Assembly (NCBI RefSeq): GCF_022844385.1
Contig: NZ_JALHLX010000010.1
Span: 1 to 59,163 of the forward strand
DNA: 59,163 nt
From: Hydrogenophaga sp.
GTDB taxonomy: Bacteria > Pseudomonadota > Gammaproteobacteria > Burkholderiales > Burkholderiaceae_C
Direction: 5' to 3'
Part shown: one piece after another, positions 1 to 8,931 of the stretch
How the letters are laid out: the number at the start of each line of letters is the position of its first letter
How positions within the stretch are numbered: position 1 is the stretch's first letter
Made by a program: the position numbers and the translations under genes
The notes under the pieces: generated by a model
Seen by the model: the letters and a program-made list of their open reading frames with translations, nothing else
Databases searched by the model: none
Told to the model about the DNA's origin: nothing

Positions 1-2383
1 CCTCCCGCACCTCGGGCTTGATGCGGTGCTCGGCTTCGAGCTGCGCGATGAATTCCTCGGGCTGCAGCACTTCGGCAAGGATCTCCACCTGCCGTTTCAC
101 CGCCGCAAAGTCACCCGGACAGAGCTGGTCAAGCTTGGCCAGGCGCACCGCGTGCGCCGGCTCCAGCCGCAACGCATCACCCTCCAGCGCCTCCACCACG
201 AACATGGTTTGGCGCTGCTCGGCTGAGAGCGGCTTGAAGCGGATCTTGAAGGTGAAACGCCGCAGCGCCGCCTGGTCGATGCTGTCCATCAGGTTGGTGG
301 TGCAGATGAAAATGCCGGCGAAGCGCTCCATGCCCTGCAGCATCTCGTTGACCTCGGTCACCTCGTAGGTGCGCTGCGCGCCACGGCGGTCCTGCAGGAA
401 GCTGTCGGCCTCATCCAGCAGCAGCACGGCCTTCTCGGCCTCGGCTTCGCGGAACATGGCCGCCATCTGCTGCTCGGTCTCACCCACGAACTTGCTCACC
501 AGGTCGCTGGCGCGGCGGATCATCAGCGGGCGTTCCAGCTGCTGCGCCAGGTGCTCTGCCAGCGCAGTCTTGCCGGTGCCGGGGGCACCGTGAAAACACA
601 GGCAGCCATGACCGCGCGCCTTGAGTGCGGCGATCACCCGTGGCAGTTCGTAGCGCGACTCGACGTTGAGCATGTCCAGGCTGTACTGGGTGACACCGGG
701 ACGTTGCACCAGGTCGGGCTTGCGGCCCAGGGCCAGATCGGCGTTCTTCAGCTGCCGCTCGATCAGATCGTCGAGCATTGGCGGCTGCGTGGCGCGGGCC
801 TTGGCGCTGCGGCGCGCGGCGGGCTTGACAGGGCTGGCAGCGAGTTCGGCAAACCGCACCGCGGTGCGGATCTGAGCCGGCGTGAGGCCCTTGCGCTCGG
901 TCAGGCGTGCCACCAGCGCGTCGGACACCGGCGCGCCTTCGAGCGTCTTGCGCACCAGCTGCTCGCGGGCACCGGGCGGCGGGCTCTTGAGTTCGAGGTG
1001 GTAAGCGAAGCGGCGGCGAAACGCGGGATCGATCTGCTCGATGCGGTTGGTCACCCAGATCGTGGGCACGGCATTGGTTTCCAGGATCTGGTTGACCCAG
1101 GCCTTGCCGCTGACGCTGCCGGTGTGCGAGGGCGCCACGTGTTCGGCACGCGCCATGATCTGCGCCGCCTCGCTGGAGATGGGCGGGAACACGTCTTCCA
1201 CCTCGTCGAACAGCAGCGCCGAATGCGCCGTTCCTTTGAGGAACACCTGCGCGATCTGCAGCGAGCGGTAGCGGTCGCGGCCCGACAGCGCATTGCCGTC
1301 GCGGTCGGCGTATTCCACTTCAAACAACTCCAGCCCGGCGGCCTGCGCGACCACCCGCGCCAGCTCGGTCTTGCCGGTGCCGGGCGGGCCGTACATCAGC
1401 ACGTTCACCCCGGGCTCCTTGCGCGCGACGGCTTCGCGCAGCAGGCCGCAGAGCAGGCGCACGTCTTCGCCCACATAGTCGAAGTCTTTGGGCGTGAGCG
1501 CCGAGCGCGCGGCGGGGCGGGTGAACACCGCCATGAGCTCGCTCTGCGTGCGGTACTGGCGCATCAGCACCGGCGGCAGCTTCTCGCTCACCTTCATGAG
1601 GTCGGCCAGGTCGGTGATGTTGTGCTCGGAGATCAGGTTCTCCACCATGCCGATGCGCTCCAGCCGCGAGCCGGCGCGCAGCGCCTCACCCACTTCGCTG
1701 GCCTTCACGCCGGCCACGTCGGCGATCGCCGCATAGGCCTCGGGGGCGTTGTTCACCTTGAACTCCACCAGGATGGAGCGCAGGTCGCGCTGGTAGCGCG
1801 CGAGCGTGCCGTAGAGCAGGAGCGCGCGCTCGGCGCGGTTGAGCTGCAGCAGGCCGGCCAGCGCGTCGATGTTTTTCTCCACCAGGGTGGACTGCTTTTT
1901 GAGCGAGTGGCTGAGCCACTCACCGGTGACCGCCAGCACCGAGAGCAGGTCTTTGGGCGACTCCTTGGCGTACTCGTCCAGGTAGAAGAACAAGGTGCCT
2001 TCTTCGTACGGGCCGCGCCAGACGCCGTAGCGCTCCATGAAGGCGTTGGTCGCGAGCCGGTCGTGGCCGCTCCAGAGTTCGTTGTCCTTGCAGCGACGCT
2101 GCAGGAACTCGCGCAGGCGCAACAGCACGGTGTGCGGCCACACGAGGTGTCGGCCAGCGAGCGAGAGCAGGGTGTTGAGGTCGCGCCGCACATTGAAGCG
2201 CGGGCCCTGACGCGCGGCCAGGGTGAGCACGAAGTGCGAGCACATGAGGTCGAGCACCGGCGCCTGGCGCAAGCCGTGCGGCACGAACACGCGCCCTTCG
2301 CCCAAAAGGGGCATTCGGCCCTCTCTCGGGTCGGTCGGGGTGCGGCCTGCGGTGGCTGCAGGCTGCACGGAACGCTTGCTCAT
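1..2383 (-). CDS. Tandem AAA-type ATPase, 3' end cut by window edge
   Basis: An uninterrupted minus-strand frame of at least 794 residues begins at ATG 2383 after a GGAGG-like ribosome site and is still open at base 1. It carries two AAA modules. Module 1 has Walker A GPPGTGKT near residue 332 and a Walker B-like LLFDEVEDVF. Module 2 has Walker A GAPGTGKT near residue 599, Walker B VLLLDEADSF, a sensor-1-like ICTTN and an RRFTFKIRF segment typical of the arginine-finger region. Residues 1-310 are helical with no domain I can name. Two-ring AAA proteins remodel or unfold protein or nucleoprotein targets; the target here is unknown. The adjacent ilvA is divergent and gives no functional clue. 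The reading ends within the C-terminal helical lid, so few residues are probably missing. Confidence 0.85.
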   Translation of the reverse strand, partial: MSKRSVQPAATAGRTPTDPREGRMPLLGEGRVFVPHGLRQAPVLDLMCSHFVLTLAARQGPRFNVRRDLNTLLSLAGRHLVWPHTVLLRLREFLQRRCKDNELWSGHDRLATNAFMERYGVWRGPYEEGTLFFYLDEYAKESPKDLLSVLAVTGEWLSHSLKKQSTLVEKNIDALAGLLQLNRAERALLLYGTLARYQRDLRSILVEFKVNNAPEAYAAIADVAGVKASEVGEALRAGSRLERIGMVENLISEHNITDLADLMKVSEKLPPVLMRQYRTQSELMAVFTRPAARSALTPKDFDYVGEDVRLLCGLLREAVARKEPGVNVLMYGPPGTGKTELARVVAQAAGLELFEVEYADRDGNALSGRDRYRSLQIAQVFLKGTAHSALLFDEVEDVFPPISSEAAQIMARAEHVAPSHTGSVSGKAWVNQILETNAVPTIWVTNRIEQIDPAFRRRFAYHLELKSPPPGAREQLVRKTLEGAPVSDALVARLTERKGLTPAQIRTAVRFAELAASPVKPAARRSAKARATQPPMLDDLIERQLKNADLALGRKPDLVQRPGVTQYSLDMLNVESRYELPRVIAALKARGHGCLCFHGAPGTGKTALAEHLAQQLERPLMIRRASDLVSKFVGETEQQMAAMFREAEAEKAVLLLDEADSFLQDRRGAQRTYEVTEVNEMLQGMERFAGIFICTTNLMDSIDQAALRRFTFKIRFKPLSAEQRQTMFVVEALEGDALRLEPAHAVRLAKLDQLCPGDFAAVKRQVEILAEVLQPEEFIAQLEAEHRIKPEVRE

Positions 2384-2552
2384 CCAGACACCTCCAGAAC
2401 GTGCTTCCAGTGACGCCGTACCGGGACATCCGGCATTCAAATGGACCATAACCCAGCTTGATGATTCATGGAAGTGAGTGATGGACGGTGTTTGTGGGAT
2501 TTGTCCGGCTTTATGCCGACGCGGTCCGCCGCCGCCGGTTCACAATCGCGCG

Positions 2553-3752
2553 ATGCTGGAACTCAAAGACATTCAAGCAGCCGCCGCCCGCCTGGTCGGT
2601 CAGGTGCTGGACACGCCCTTCGTGGAATCGCGCACCATCTCGCAGCTCACCGGCTGCCAGGTGTTTCTCAAGTTCGAGAACCTGCAGTACACCGCCTCGT
2701 TCAAGGAGCGCGGTGCCTGCAACAAGCTTGCGCAGCTCGGCGCCAATGAGCGGGCGCGTGGCGTCATCGCCATGAGTGCGGGCAACCACGCGCAGGGTGT
2801 GGCGTACCACGCGCAACGGCTCGGCATTCGGGCGGTGATCGTCATGCCGCGCTTCACGCCCGGCGTGAAGGTGGAGCGCACGCGCGGCTTTGGTGCCGAG
2901 GTGGTGCTGCACGGCGACACGCTGGACGAGTCGCGCACCCACGCGCGCGAACTCGCGGCCCGGGAAGGTCTGGTGTTCGTGCATCCCTACGACGACGAAG
3001 ACATCGTGGCTGGCCAGGGCACGGTGGCGCTCGAAATGTTGCGTGAACAACCGGACCTGGACACGCTGGTGGTGGCCATTGGTGGCGGCGGTCTGATCGC
3101 CGGCATGGCCACGGCGGCCAAAGCCATCCGCCCCGGCATCGAAATCATCGGCGTGCAGACCGAGCGTTTCCCGGCCATGGTCAACGCCATCAAGGGCACG
3201 CACCTGCCGCAGGGCACGAGCACCATCGCCGAAGGCATCGCCGTGGGCACGCCGGGCGTGATCACCGAGGCCATCGTGCGCCAGAAGGTGGACGACCTGC
3301 TGCTGGTCGACGAAGGCGACATCGAACAAGCCATCGTGATGCTGCTGGAAATTGAAAAGACGCTGGTGGAGGGGGCAGGCGCCGCCGGCCTGGCCGCGCT
3401 CATCAAGCACCCGCAACGCTTTGCCGGCAAACGCGTGGGCCTGGTGCTGTGCGGTGGCAACATCGATCCGATGTTGCTGGCCTCCATCATCGAACGGGGC
3501 ATGGTGCGCGCCGGGCGGCTGGCACGCATCCAGGTGAACGCGCGCGACGTGCCGGGCAATCTCGCGCGCATCACCGCCACCGTGGCCGACGCCGGCGCCA
3601 ACATCGACGAGGTGCACCACCAGCGCGCCTTCACCTTGCTGGCGGCGCAGAACGTCGCCATCGAACTGGTGCTGCAGACGCGTGGGCGCGAGCACATCGC
3701 GCAGGTGATCGAGCGCCTGCAGCAGGCGGGGTTCGAGACTGCGTTGCTCTGA
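2553..3752 (+). CDS. ilvA: Threonine ammonia-lyase (threonine dehydratase) with ACT-like C-terminus
   Basis: This 399-residue PLP enzyme of fold type II deaminates L-threonine to 2-oxobutanoate, the first step towards isoleucine, and may also act in threonine or serine catabolism. The PLP lysine is K51 in ASFKERGA. SAGNHAQG (about residues 75-82) and the phosphate-binding GGGG at 177-180 are intact. Residues from about 325 (QVNARDVPGNLARI) form a single ACT-like regulatory domain. The length fits the ~400-residue one-ACT class, not the ~510-residue classical IlvA with two. I chose ATG 2553 because the protein starts directly with the usual LELKDIQAA-type helix; an in-frame start at 2478 would add 25 unlikely residues. 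No clear Shine-Dalgarno precedes it, so the message may have a very short leader. Confidence 0.9.
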   Translation: MLELKDIQAAAARLVGQVLDTPFVESRTISQLTGCQVFLKFENLQYTASFKERGACNKLAQLGANERARGVIAMSAGNHAQGVAYHAQRLGIRAVIVMPRFTPGVKVERTRGFGAEVVLHGDTLDESRTHARELAAREGLVFVHPYDDEDIVAGQGTVALEMLREQPDLDTLVVAIGGGGLIAGMATAAKAIRPGIEIIGVQTERFPAMVNAIKGTHLPQGTSTIAEGIAVGTPGVITEAIVRQKVDDLLLVDEGDIEQAIVMLLEIEKTLVEGAGAAGLAALIKHPQRFAGKRVGLVLCGGNIDPMLLASIIERGMVRAGRLARIQVNARDVPGNLARITATVADAGANIDEVHHQRAFTLLAAQNVAIELVLQTRGREHIAQVIERLQQAGFETALL

Positions 3753-3833
3753 CATCGGGCGCCAGCATGGTTGACGCTGGCCAAGCCGCTCTGCATCATG
3801 GCCCGGGCCTGACACACGAACCGGAGGAACGCC

Positions 3834-5294
3834 ATGAACACCAACGCCTTGTGGGACTCGTTGCAAAGCAACCTGGGCACGCACATTCCGCAGTTGCTCG
3901 GTGCACTCGCCATCTTCATCCTGGGCTGGCTGATCGCGGTTCTGGTGCGGGCGGCCACGCGCAAGACGCTGGGCTTCAGCGGCGTGAACCACCGTTTCGG
4001 CAAGCTCACCGGCACCGGGGTCGACATTGAAGGTGCGGTGGCGCTCGGCCTGTTCTGGGTGGTGATCCTGCTCACGCTGGTGGCGGTGTTCAACTCGCTG
4101 AACCTGGCCATCGTCTCCGGCCCGTTCTCGGCCTTCACCACGCAGCTCTTTGAATACGCGCCGCGCCTGGTGGGTGGCCTGGTGCTGGCGCTGGTGGGCT
4201 GGCTGGTGGCCAGCGTGGTGCGGGCGCTGGCGCAGAAACTGCTCGACAAAACCACGCTCGACGACAAGCTGTCGGAGCACGCCGACATGGCGCCTATCAG
4301 CGAAGGGCTTGCCGGGGCCCTGTTCTGGCTGGTGATCCTGCTGTTTGTGCCAGCCATCCTCGGCGCCCTGCAGCTCGAAGGTCTGCTCGACCCGCTGCGC
4401 AGCATGGTGACCAAAACCCTGGACATGCTGCCCAATGCGGTGGCCGCCATCGTGATCGGCGGTGTGGGCTGGATCGTGGCGACCGTGTTGCGCAAGCTCA
4501 CCACGCACCTCAGCCGCACAGCGGGCATCGACCGCCTGGGGAGTCGCGCAGGCCTGGCAGAAACGGTGCAGCTCTCCAGCGTGATCGGCATGCTGGTCTT
4601 CATCGCCGTGTTCCTGCCCTCGCTCATCGCCGCACTCGACGCCTTGAAGATCGAGGCCATCTCCCGACCGGCCACCGACATGCTTTCCAGTCTGATGCAG
4701 GCCGTGCCCAACATCGTGGCGGCCGGCCTGATCCTGGTCGTCACCTGGCTGGTGGCCAGTTTTGCGAGCCAGTTGCTGGCCAGTCTGCTGGCCGCACTGG
4801 GCTTTGACACCCTGCCCGCACGTGTGCAGATGGCCCATGCTTTCGAGAAAACCAGCGCGTCCCGCACGGTGGGTCGGGTGGTGCTGTTCTTCGCCATGCT
4901 GTTCGCCACCGTGGAAGCGGCTGCCCAACTGGGTTTCCACCAGGTCAGCGACATCGTGGCCAGCTTCATCCGTTTTGGCGGCGACATCCTGCTGGGCTCG
5001 GCCATCCTGGTGATCGGCTTCTGGCTGGCCAACGTGGCCCACGACGCCATCGACCGCGCCAGCGGCGCACGGACGCAGGGACTGGCGCGCATCGGCCGCT
5101 ACGCCATCCTCGCACTGGTCATCGCCATGGGCCTGCGCGCCATGGGCATTGCCGACGACATCGTCAACCTCGCCTTCGGGCTCACGCTGGGCGCCGTGGC
5201 GGTGGCGTTTGCGCTGTCGTTCGGCCTGGGTGGGCGCGAGGCCGCCGGCAAACTCATGGACCATTGGCTTACCCGTTTGCGCAAAGAGGACTGA
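3834..5294 (+). CDS. Mechanosensitive-channel-like membrane protein with TM-helix repeats
   Basis: The 486-residue inner-membrane protein contains several copies of the conserved TM-helix repeat. Each is a hydrophobic helix followed by a basic, Leu-rich amphipathic stretch, for example LAIFILGWLIAVLVR near 23, LVLALVGWLVASVVR near 115, IVIGGVGWIVATVLR near 205 and ILVVTWLVASFASQL near 300. This architecture is known from the small-conductance mechanosensitive (MscS-related, CmpX-like) group, but no classical MscS beta-domain is evident. The expected role is osmotic or envelope-stress response. An AGGAACGCC ribosome site precedes ATG 3834. The stop TGA directly abuts the ATG of the thioesterase gene, so the two are very likely co-translated. 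A duplicated internal pattern suggests repeat amplification within the gene. Confidence 0.8.
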   Translation: MNTNALWDSLQSNLGTHIPQLLGALAIFILGWLIAVLVRAATRKTLGFSGVNHRFGKLTGTGVDIEGAVALGLFWVVILLTLVAVFNSLNLAIVSGPFSAFTTQLFEYAPRLVGGLVLALVGWLVASVVRALAQKLLDKTTLDDKLSEHADMAPISEGLAGALFWLVILLFVPAILGALQLEGLLDPLRSMVTKTLDMLPNAVAAIVIGGVGWIVATVLRKLTTHLSRTAGIDRLGSRAGLAETVQLSSVIGMLVFIAVFLPSLIAALDALKIEAISRPATDMLSSLMQAVPNIVAAGLILVVTWLVASFASQLLASLLAALGFDTLPARVQMAHAFEKTSASRTVGRVVLFFAMLFATVEAAAQLGFHQVSDIVASFIRFGGDILLGSAILVIGFWLANVAHDAIDRASGARTQGLARIGRYAILALVIAMGLRAMGIADDIVNLAFGLTLGAVAVAFALSFGLGGREAAGKLMDHWLTRLRKED

Positions 5295-5723
5295 ATGACC
5301 CACGCCCCCCCCGCCACCGTGTCCGTTGATTCGCTGCAAGGCCTGCTGTCCGCGTGGTTCGCGCCCTGGGTCCAGGCCCTGGGGTTGCAGGTCGAGTCGT
5401 TCGCTGACGGCGAGGTCACACTGCGCCTGCCGCAGAGCGACCAGCTCTCGCGCGTGGGCGGCATGCTGTGCGGCCAGGCCATGATGTCGGCCGCCGACAC
5501 CGCCATGGTGCTGGCCATCGTCACGCAACTCGGCGATCAGCGCCCCATGACCACGGTGCAGCTGAACACCAGCTTTCTCAAACCACTCTCTGGTCAGGAC
5601 GCCCGGGTCACCGCACGCGTGATCCGCGCCGGCAAGAGCCTGGTGTTCGGCGAAATCGACATCGCGGGCGCCACCGACGGCCGCAGCGTGTGCCGCGCCA
5701 GCACCACCTACGCCTTGCTGTGA
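5295..5723 (+). CDS. PaaI-family hotdog thioesterase
   Basis: The 142-residue protein has the single-hotdog layout of PaaI-type acyl-CoA thioesterases. The central helix segment is GGMLCGQAMMSAADT (about 55-69), with the acidic residue in AADT placed like the catalytic Asp/Glu. The second strand block is MTTVQLNTSFLKPL followed by ARVTARVIRAGKSLVFGEIDI, as in the family. The usual HGG motif before the helix reads VGG here, so catalytic competence is not certain. It hydrolyses an acyl-CoA if active; the substrate cannot be inferred. The gene begins at the base after the stop codon of the channel-like gene, which implies one transcript and coupled translation. Its last codons precede a 52-base gap to a small membrane peptide gene. 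Confidence 0.8.
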   Translation: MTHAPPATVSVDSLQGLLSAWFAPWVQALGLQVESFADGEVTLRLPQSDQLSRVGGMLCGQAMMSAADTAMVLAIVTQLGDQRPMTTVQLNTSFLKPLSGQDARVTARVIRAGKSLVFGEIDIAGATDGRSVCRASTTYALL

Positions 5724-5775
5724 AGCGCCTGCCGTAAAATCTCTGCAGTTTTTGAACCATCCAGCGGAAATCAAC

Positions 5776-5919
5776 ATGTCCCAGCACGACCACCACACCC
5801 CCTCCGACCAGCCCGAAGACGTGGTCGAGTCCATCGTTCCCATGATGCCCATCGTGCTGCCCGTCGCCGGTGCCGTGCTCATGTTCCTGCTGGCCTTCAT
5901 CGCTGTGTTCATGGCCTGA
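5776..5919 (+). CDS. 47-residue single-pass membrane peptide
   Basis: The ORF has a short acidic and His-containing head (MSQHDHHTPSDQ) and one hydrophobic segment, about residues 21-46 (IVLPVAGAVLMFLLAFIAVF). It ends two residues after the membrane segment and lies directly before a strong intrinsic terminator, as expected of the last gene of a unit. CAGCGGAAATCAAC upstream gives a plausible ribosome site. Small one-helix proteins of this kind often tune a larger membrane complex; no family was recognised. The His/Asp-rich head could bind metal, which is inference only. Confidence 0.65.
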   Translation: MSQHDHHTPSDQPEDVVESIVPMMPIVLPVAGAVLMFLLAFIAVFMA

Positions 5920-5939
5920 CGCACCTGCCGTCGGCGCAA

Positions 5940-5974
5940 CGGCCGGACGCTCCCTCGGGGCGTCCGGCCGTTTT
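5940..5974 (+). terminator. Intrinsic terminator after the small membrane peptide
   Basis: An 11-bp perfect GC-rich stem (CGGCCGGACGC paired with GCGTCCGGCCG) with a 9-base loop is followed directly by TTTT. It separates the upstream unit from pckG. Confidence 0.85.
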
Positions 5975-6043
5975 GCTTGGTGAAACGGTCGAACGTTCAG
6001 ACTGTCCAATGCATCACGTTATGCGGGTTTTGCATGTAACCAG

Positions 6044-6073
6044 TTCGTAACCCGGCGCCCGGTTTCATAAAAT
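6044..6073 (+). promoter_or_regulatory. Possible sigma-70 promoter of pckG
   Basis: TTCGTA and TAAAAT are 18 bases apart in the 312-base space between the terminator and pckG. This would give a leader of about 205 bases. The leader contains a small hairpin (GCTGCA 6214-6219 with TGCAGC 6226-6231). The direct repeat GTAACC...GTAACC overlaps the -35 region. Nothing coding is convincing in this gap. Confidence 0.35.
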
Positions 6074-6286
6074 CGGCATCAAGGACGACACACGGACCGA
6101 GCCGCGGGCACACCAACCCGCCCCTTGTCCCTCTCGCTGCCGGGCGCCAACCGCCCACAGCCACCAGCGCCGACCGCCCCTTTCAAGCACAAGGGACCCC
6201 TGACAGCCGCCCAGCTGCATTTGTGTGCAGCCCGCGGCTGTCGGCGTCTCTGGTGCACACCGGTTATCAACCTCTGGAGTCTTTCA

Positions 6287-8143
6287 ATGAACTCACCCGT
6301 GATGCAGGGCCTGACCCTCAACACCCCGTCCTATGTGAAGAACGCCCGGCTGATCGCCTGGGTGGCCGACATGGCCGCCCTGTGCAAGCCCGACACCGTG
6401 GTCTGGTGTGATGGCAGCGACGAGGAGTACGCGCGGCTGTGCAACCAGCTGGTGGACGCCGGCACGATGAAGCGGCTCGACCCGGTCAAGCGCCCGAACA
6501 GCTTCCTGGCCTGCTCTGACCCGTCGGACGTGGCCCGCGTGGAAGACCGCACCTTCATCTGCTGCGAGAAGCAGGAAGACGCCGGCCCGACCAACAACTG
6601 GAAAGCTCCGGCCGAGATGCGCGCCACCCTGCAACCGCTGTTTGACGGCTGCATGCGCGGTCGCACCATGTACGTGGTGCCGTTCAGCATGGGACCGCTG
6701 GGCAGCCCGATTGCACACATCGGCATCGAGCTCTCCGACAGCGCTTACGTGGCGGTCAACATGAAGCTCATGACACGCATGGGCAAGGCCGTGTACGACG
6801 TGCTCGGCACCGACGGTGAGTTCGTGCCTTGCGTGCACACCGTGGGCGCGCCGCTCGCCGCAGGCGTTACCGACCAGACCGGCTGGCCTTGCAACCCCAC
6901 CACCAAATACATCGTCCACTACCCCGAAACCCGCGAAATCTGGAGCTACGGCTCGGGCTACGGCGGCAACGCGCTGTTGGGCAAGAAGTGTTTTGCGCTG
7001 CGCATCGCCTCCACCATGGGCAAGCGCCAGGGCTGGCTGGCCGAGCACATGCTCATCCTGGGTGTGACCAACCCCGAGGGCAAGAAGTACCACGTGGCCG
7101 CGGCCTTCCCCAGCGCCTGTGGCAAAACCAACTTCGCCATGCTGATCCCGCCCAAGGGTTTCGAGGGCTGGAGTGTCACCACCATCGGTGATGACATCGC
7201 CTGGATCAAGCCGCACGACGATGGCCGCCTTTACGCGATCAACCCGGAAGCGGGCTACTTCGGCGTGGCACCGGGCACCAACACCCTGACCAACCCGAAC
7301 TGCATGGCCAGCCTGGACCGCGACGTGATCTTCACCAACGTGGCCCTGACCGACGACGGCGACATCTGGTGGGAAGGCATGGGCGCGGCTCCAGCGCACG
7401 CCATCGACTGGCAGGGCAAGGACTGGACGCCACAGATCGCCAAGGAGACCGGCGCCAAGGCCGCTCACCCCAACGCGCGCTTCACCGTGGCCGCCACCAA
7501 CAACCCCGCACTCGACCCGGCCTGGGACGATCCGGCGGGCGTGCCGATCGACGCCTTCATCTTCGGCGGCCGCCGCTCCACCACCGTGCCACTGGTGACC
7601 GAAGCCCGCAACTGGACCGAAGGCGTGTACATGGCCGCCACCATGGGTTCGGAGACCACCGCCGCCGCCTTTGGCGCGCAAGGCGTGGTACGCCGCGACC
7701 CGTTCGCCATGCTGCCGTTTGCCGGCTACAACATGAGCGACTACTTCCAGCACTGGCTCGACCTGGGCGCGAAACTGCAAGGCCAGGGCGCGACATTGCC
7801 GGGCATCTTCTGTGTGAACTGGTTCCGCAAGGACGAGGCCGGCAAGTTCGTCTGGCCCGGCTTCGGTGAAAACATGCGCGTGCTCAAATGGATGATCGAC
7901 CGCCTGGAGGGTCGTGGCCAGGGCTCCGAGCACGCGTTCGGCGTGAGCCCGCGCTATGAAGACATCCACTGGGACGGCCTGAACTTCTCCACCGAGCAGT
8001 ACCAGACCGTCACCCACATCGACAACGCCGCCTGGACACAGGAACTCGCCCTGCACAGCGAGCTGTTCACGCAGCTGGCCCATCACTTGCCACGGGAACT
8101 CGAGGAGACAAAAGCGAAGATCGAGAAGCGCCTGGCTGCCTGA
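6287..8143 (+). CDS. pckG: Phosphoenolpyruvate carboxykinase, GTP-dependent
   Basis: The 618-residue enzyme converts oxaloacetate and GTP to PEP, CO2 and GDP and controls entry to gluconeogenesis from TCA intermediates. The length and sequence are those of the GTP class, not the ~530-residue ATP class. The signature [13 protein letters not shown] (from about residue 273) contains the catalytic Cys and the P-loop Lys/Thr. [13 protein letters not shown] and [20 protein letters not shown] are further PEPCK-GTP blocks. ATG 6287 was chosen over an in-frame ATG at 6125 because it follows a GGAG site and matches the family start (MNSPVMQGL). Two hairpins follow the gene. It stands alone as a monocistronic unit. 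Confidence 0.95.
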   Translation: MNSPVMQGLTLNTPSYVKNARLIAWVADMAALCKPDTVVWCDGSDEEYARLCNQLVDAGTMKRLDPVKRPNSFLACSDPSDVARVEDRTFICCEKQEDAGPTNNWKAPAEMRATLQPLFDGCMRGRTMYVVPFSMGPLGSPIAHIGIELSDSAYVAVNMKLMTRMGKAVYDVLGTDGEFVPCVHTVGAPLAAGVTDQTGWPCNPTTKYIVHYPETREIWSYGSGYGGNALLGKKCFALRIASTMGKRQGWLAEHMLILGVTNPEGKKYHVAAAFPSACGKTNFAMLIPPKGFEGWSVTTIGDDIAWIKPHDDGRLYAINPEAGYFGVAPGTNTLTNPNCMASLDRDVIFTNVALTDDGDIWWEGMGAAPAHAIDWQGKDWTPQIAKETGAKAAHPNARFTVAATNNPALDPAWDDPAGVPIDAFIFGGRRSTTVPLVTEARNWTEGVYMAATMGSETTAAAFGAQGVVRRDPFAMLPFAGYNMSDYFQHWLDLGAKLQGQGATLPGIFCVNWFRKDEAGKFVWPGFGENMRVLKWMIDRLEGRGQGSEHAFGVSPRYEDIHWDGLNFSTEQYQTVTHIDNAAWTQELALHSELFTQLAHHLPRELEETKAKIEKRLAA

Positions 8144-8217
8144 AGCCGGCAGTCCCGACGGCCCGCGGCACGATCTGCCGCGGGCCGGAACACCCCCCGG
8201 TACCAAGACGCCCGGGC

Positions 8218-8249
8218 AAAAAAAAGCCACCAGACCCGGTGGCTTTTTT
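8218..8249 (+). terminator. Terminator after pckG, bidirectional
   Basis: AAAAAGCCACC pairs with GGTGGCTTTTT around the loop AGACCC, giving A and T runs on both sides. It can stop pckG and the convergent gene at 8283. A second inverted repeat without a T run lies upstream (CCCGCGGCA 8162-8170 with TGCCGCGGG 8176-8184). Confidence 0.85.
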
Positions 8250-8282
8250 GTGGGCGACCCTGGAGGGTCGGCGCGGGACAGA

Positions 8283-8828
8283 TCAGAGGTAGCGGTTTTG
8301 CAGGTGGCGTGCAGCACGGGCCTGTCCCAGCCGTTCCCAGTACGACGCCTGCGGCACGGTGGCCTCGGCTGCGACCGGCAGACCCAGTGGCGCCAAGGCT
8401 GAATCGAAGCTGGTGGCGGGTTCTTCCTGCTCGGCGCGCGTGCGGGCCAGGGTGAGTTCGCTCATCAGACGTGGGTCCTGGCGGGCCATTTCCCACAGGC
8501 GCGTTTCAGCGCGGGCTTCGGCCATCGACTCCGACCAGCTGTCCAGCACCACGATGCCGCGGCGGGCCAGGCGGCGGGCCGAATCGGCAAACAAGGCCAG
8601 ACCCGCAAACACCACGACCCAAAGAAACACCCAGGCCAGCAAGAGGTGGCCGTCGGCCCAGGTGCTGATCAAACGGTCGGCGAGGACAACCATGGCAGCC
8701 ACAACAGCGGCCAGCAACATGGCGGCGAGGCCACGGGAGCCGTCAACGCGGTTGGGCTGGCGGTGGCTGGAGGGGGCGCGGCGCTGGCCGATCGATACGG
8801 AAGAAGGTGAGGATGCAAGGGTGCTCAT
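8283..8828 (-). CDS. Conserved membrane protein, unknown function
   Basis: I do not recognise this 181-residue protein. It has a basic, Ser-rich cytoplasmic head (1-32) and two adjacent membrane helices, about 33-50 (GLAAMLLAAVVAAMVVLAD) and 60-82 (LLLAWVFLWVVVFAGLALFA). A soluble, charged helical tail follows, with an Arg/Glu-rich stretch (SMAEARAETRLWEMARQD). It ends with the short motif HLQNRYL. The gene is divergent from a LysR regulator with a 103-base shared control region, so that regulator may control it. Start ATG 8828 has an AGGAG-type site (caggagcctgcc). It is likely to be an inner-membrane accessory protein. Confidence 0.65.
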   Translation of the reverse strand: MSTLASSPSSVSIGQRRAPSSHRQPNRVDGSRGLAAMLLAAVVAAMVVLADRLISTWADGHLLLAWVFLWVVVFAGLALFADSARRLARRGIVVLDSWSESMAEARAETRLWEMARQDPRLMSELTLARTRAEQEEPATSFDSALAPLGLPVAAEATVPQASYWERLGQARAARHLQNRYL

Positions 8829-8907
8829 GGCAGGCTCCTGAGAAGGAAAGAATGTCTTTTGGACAGCGCAATACTAGGGTTAACCCGCATTATTCGCTAA
8901 TTTATCT

Positions 8908-8929
8908 TTGTGATGTCTTACATTCACAA
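8908..8929. promoter_or_regulatory. Palindromic operator-like site in divergent LysR promoter region
   Basis: TTGTGA and TCACAA form perfect 6-bp arms with a 10-base spacer. The site ends three bases before the GTG start of the LysR gene, so bound protein would cover its ribosome site and start. LysR regulators commonly bind such sites next to their own divergent genes. Confidence 0.5.
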
Positions 8930-8931
8930 GG

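Noticed and set aside
551-2413. Plus-strand ORF of 620 codons
   Set aside because: It is antisense to the tandem AAA ATPase, which has clear Walker motifs in the other strand's frame.
2511-5939. Minus-strand ORF of 1142 codons
   Set aside because: It lies antisense to ilvA, the channel gene and the thioesterase, has a low-complexity His/Gln/Arg/Gly composition and no domain. It is a GC-bias shadow frame.
6293-8317. Minus-strand ORF of 674 codons
   Set aside because: It is antisense to pckG and has the same shadow composition (His/Gly/Val-rich, no domain).
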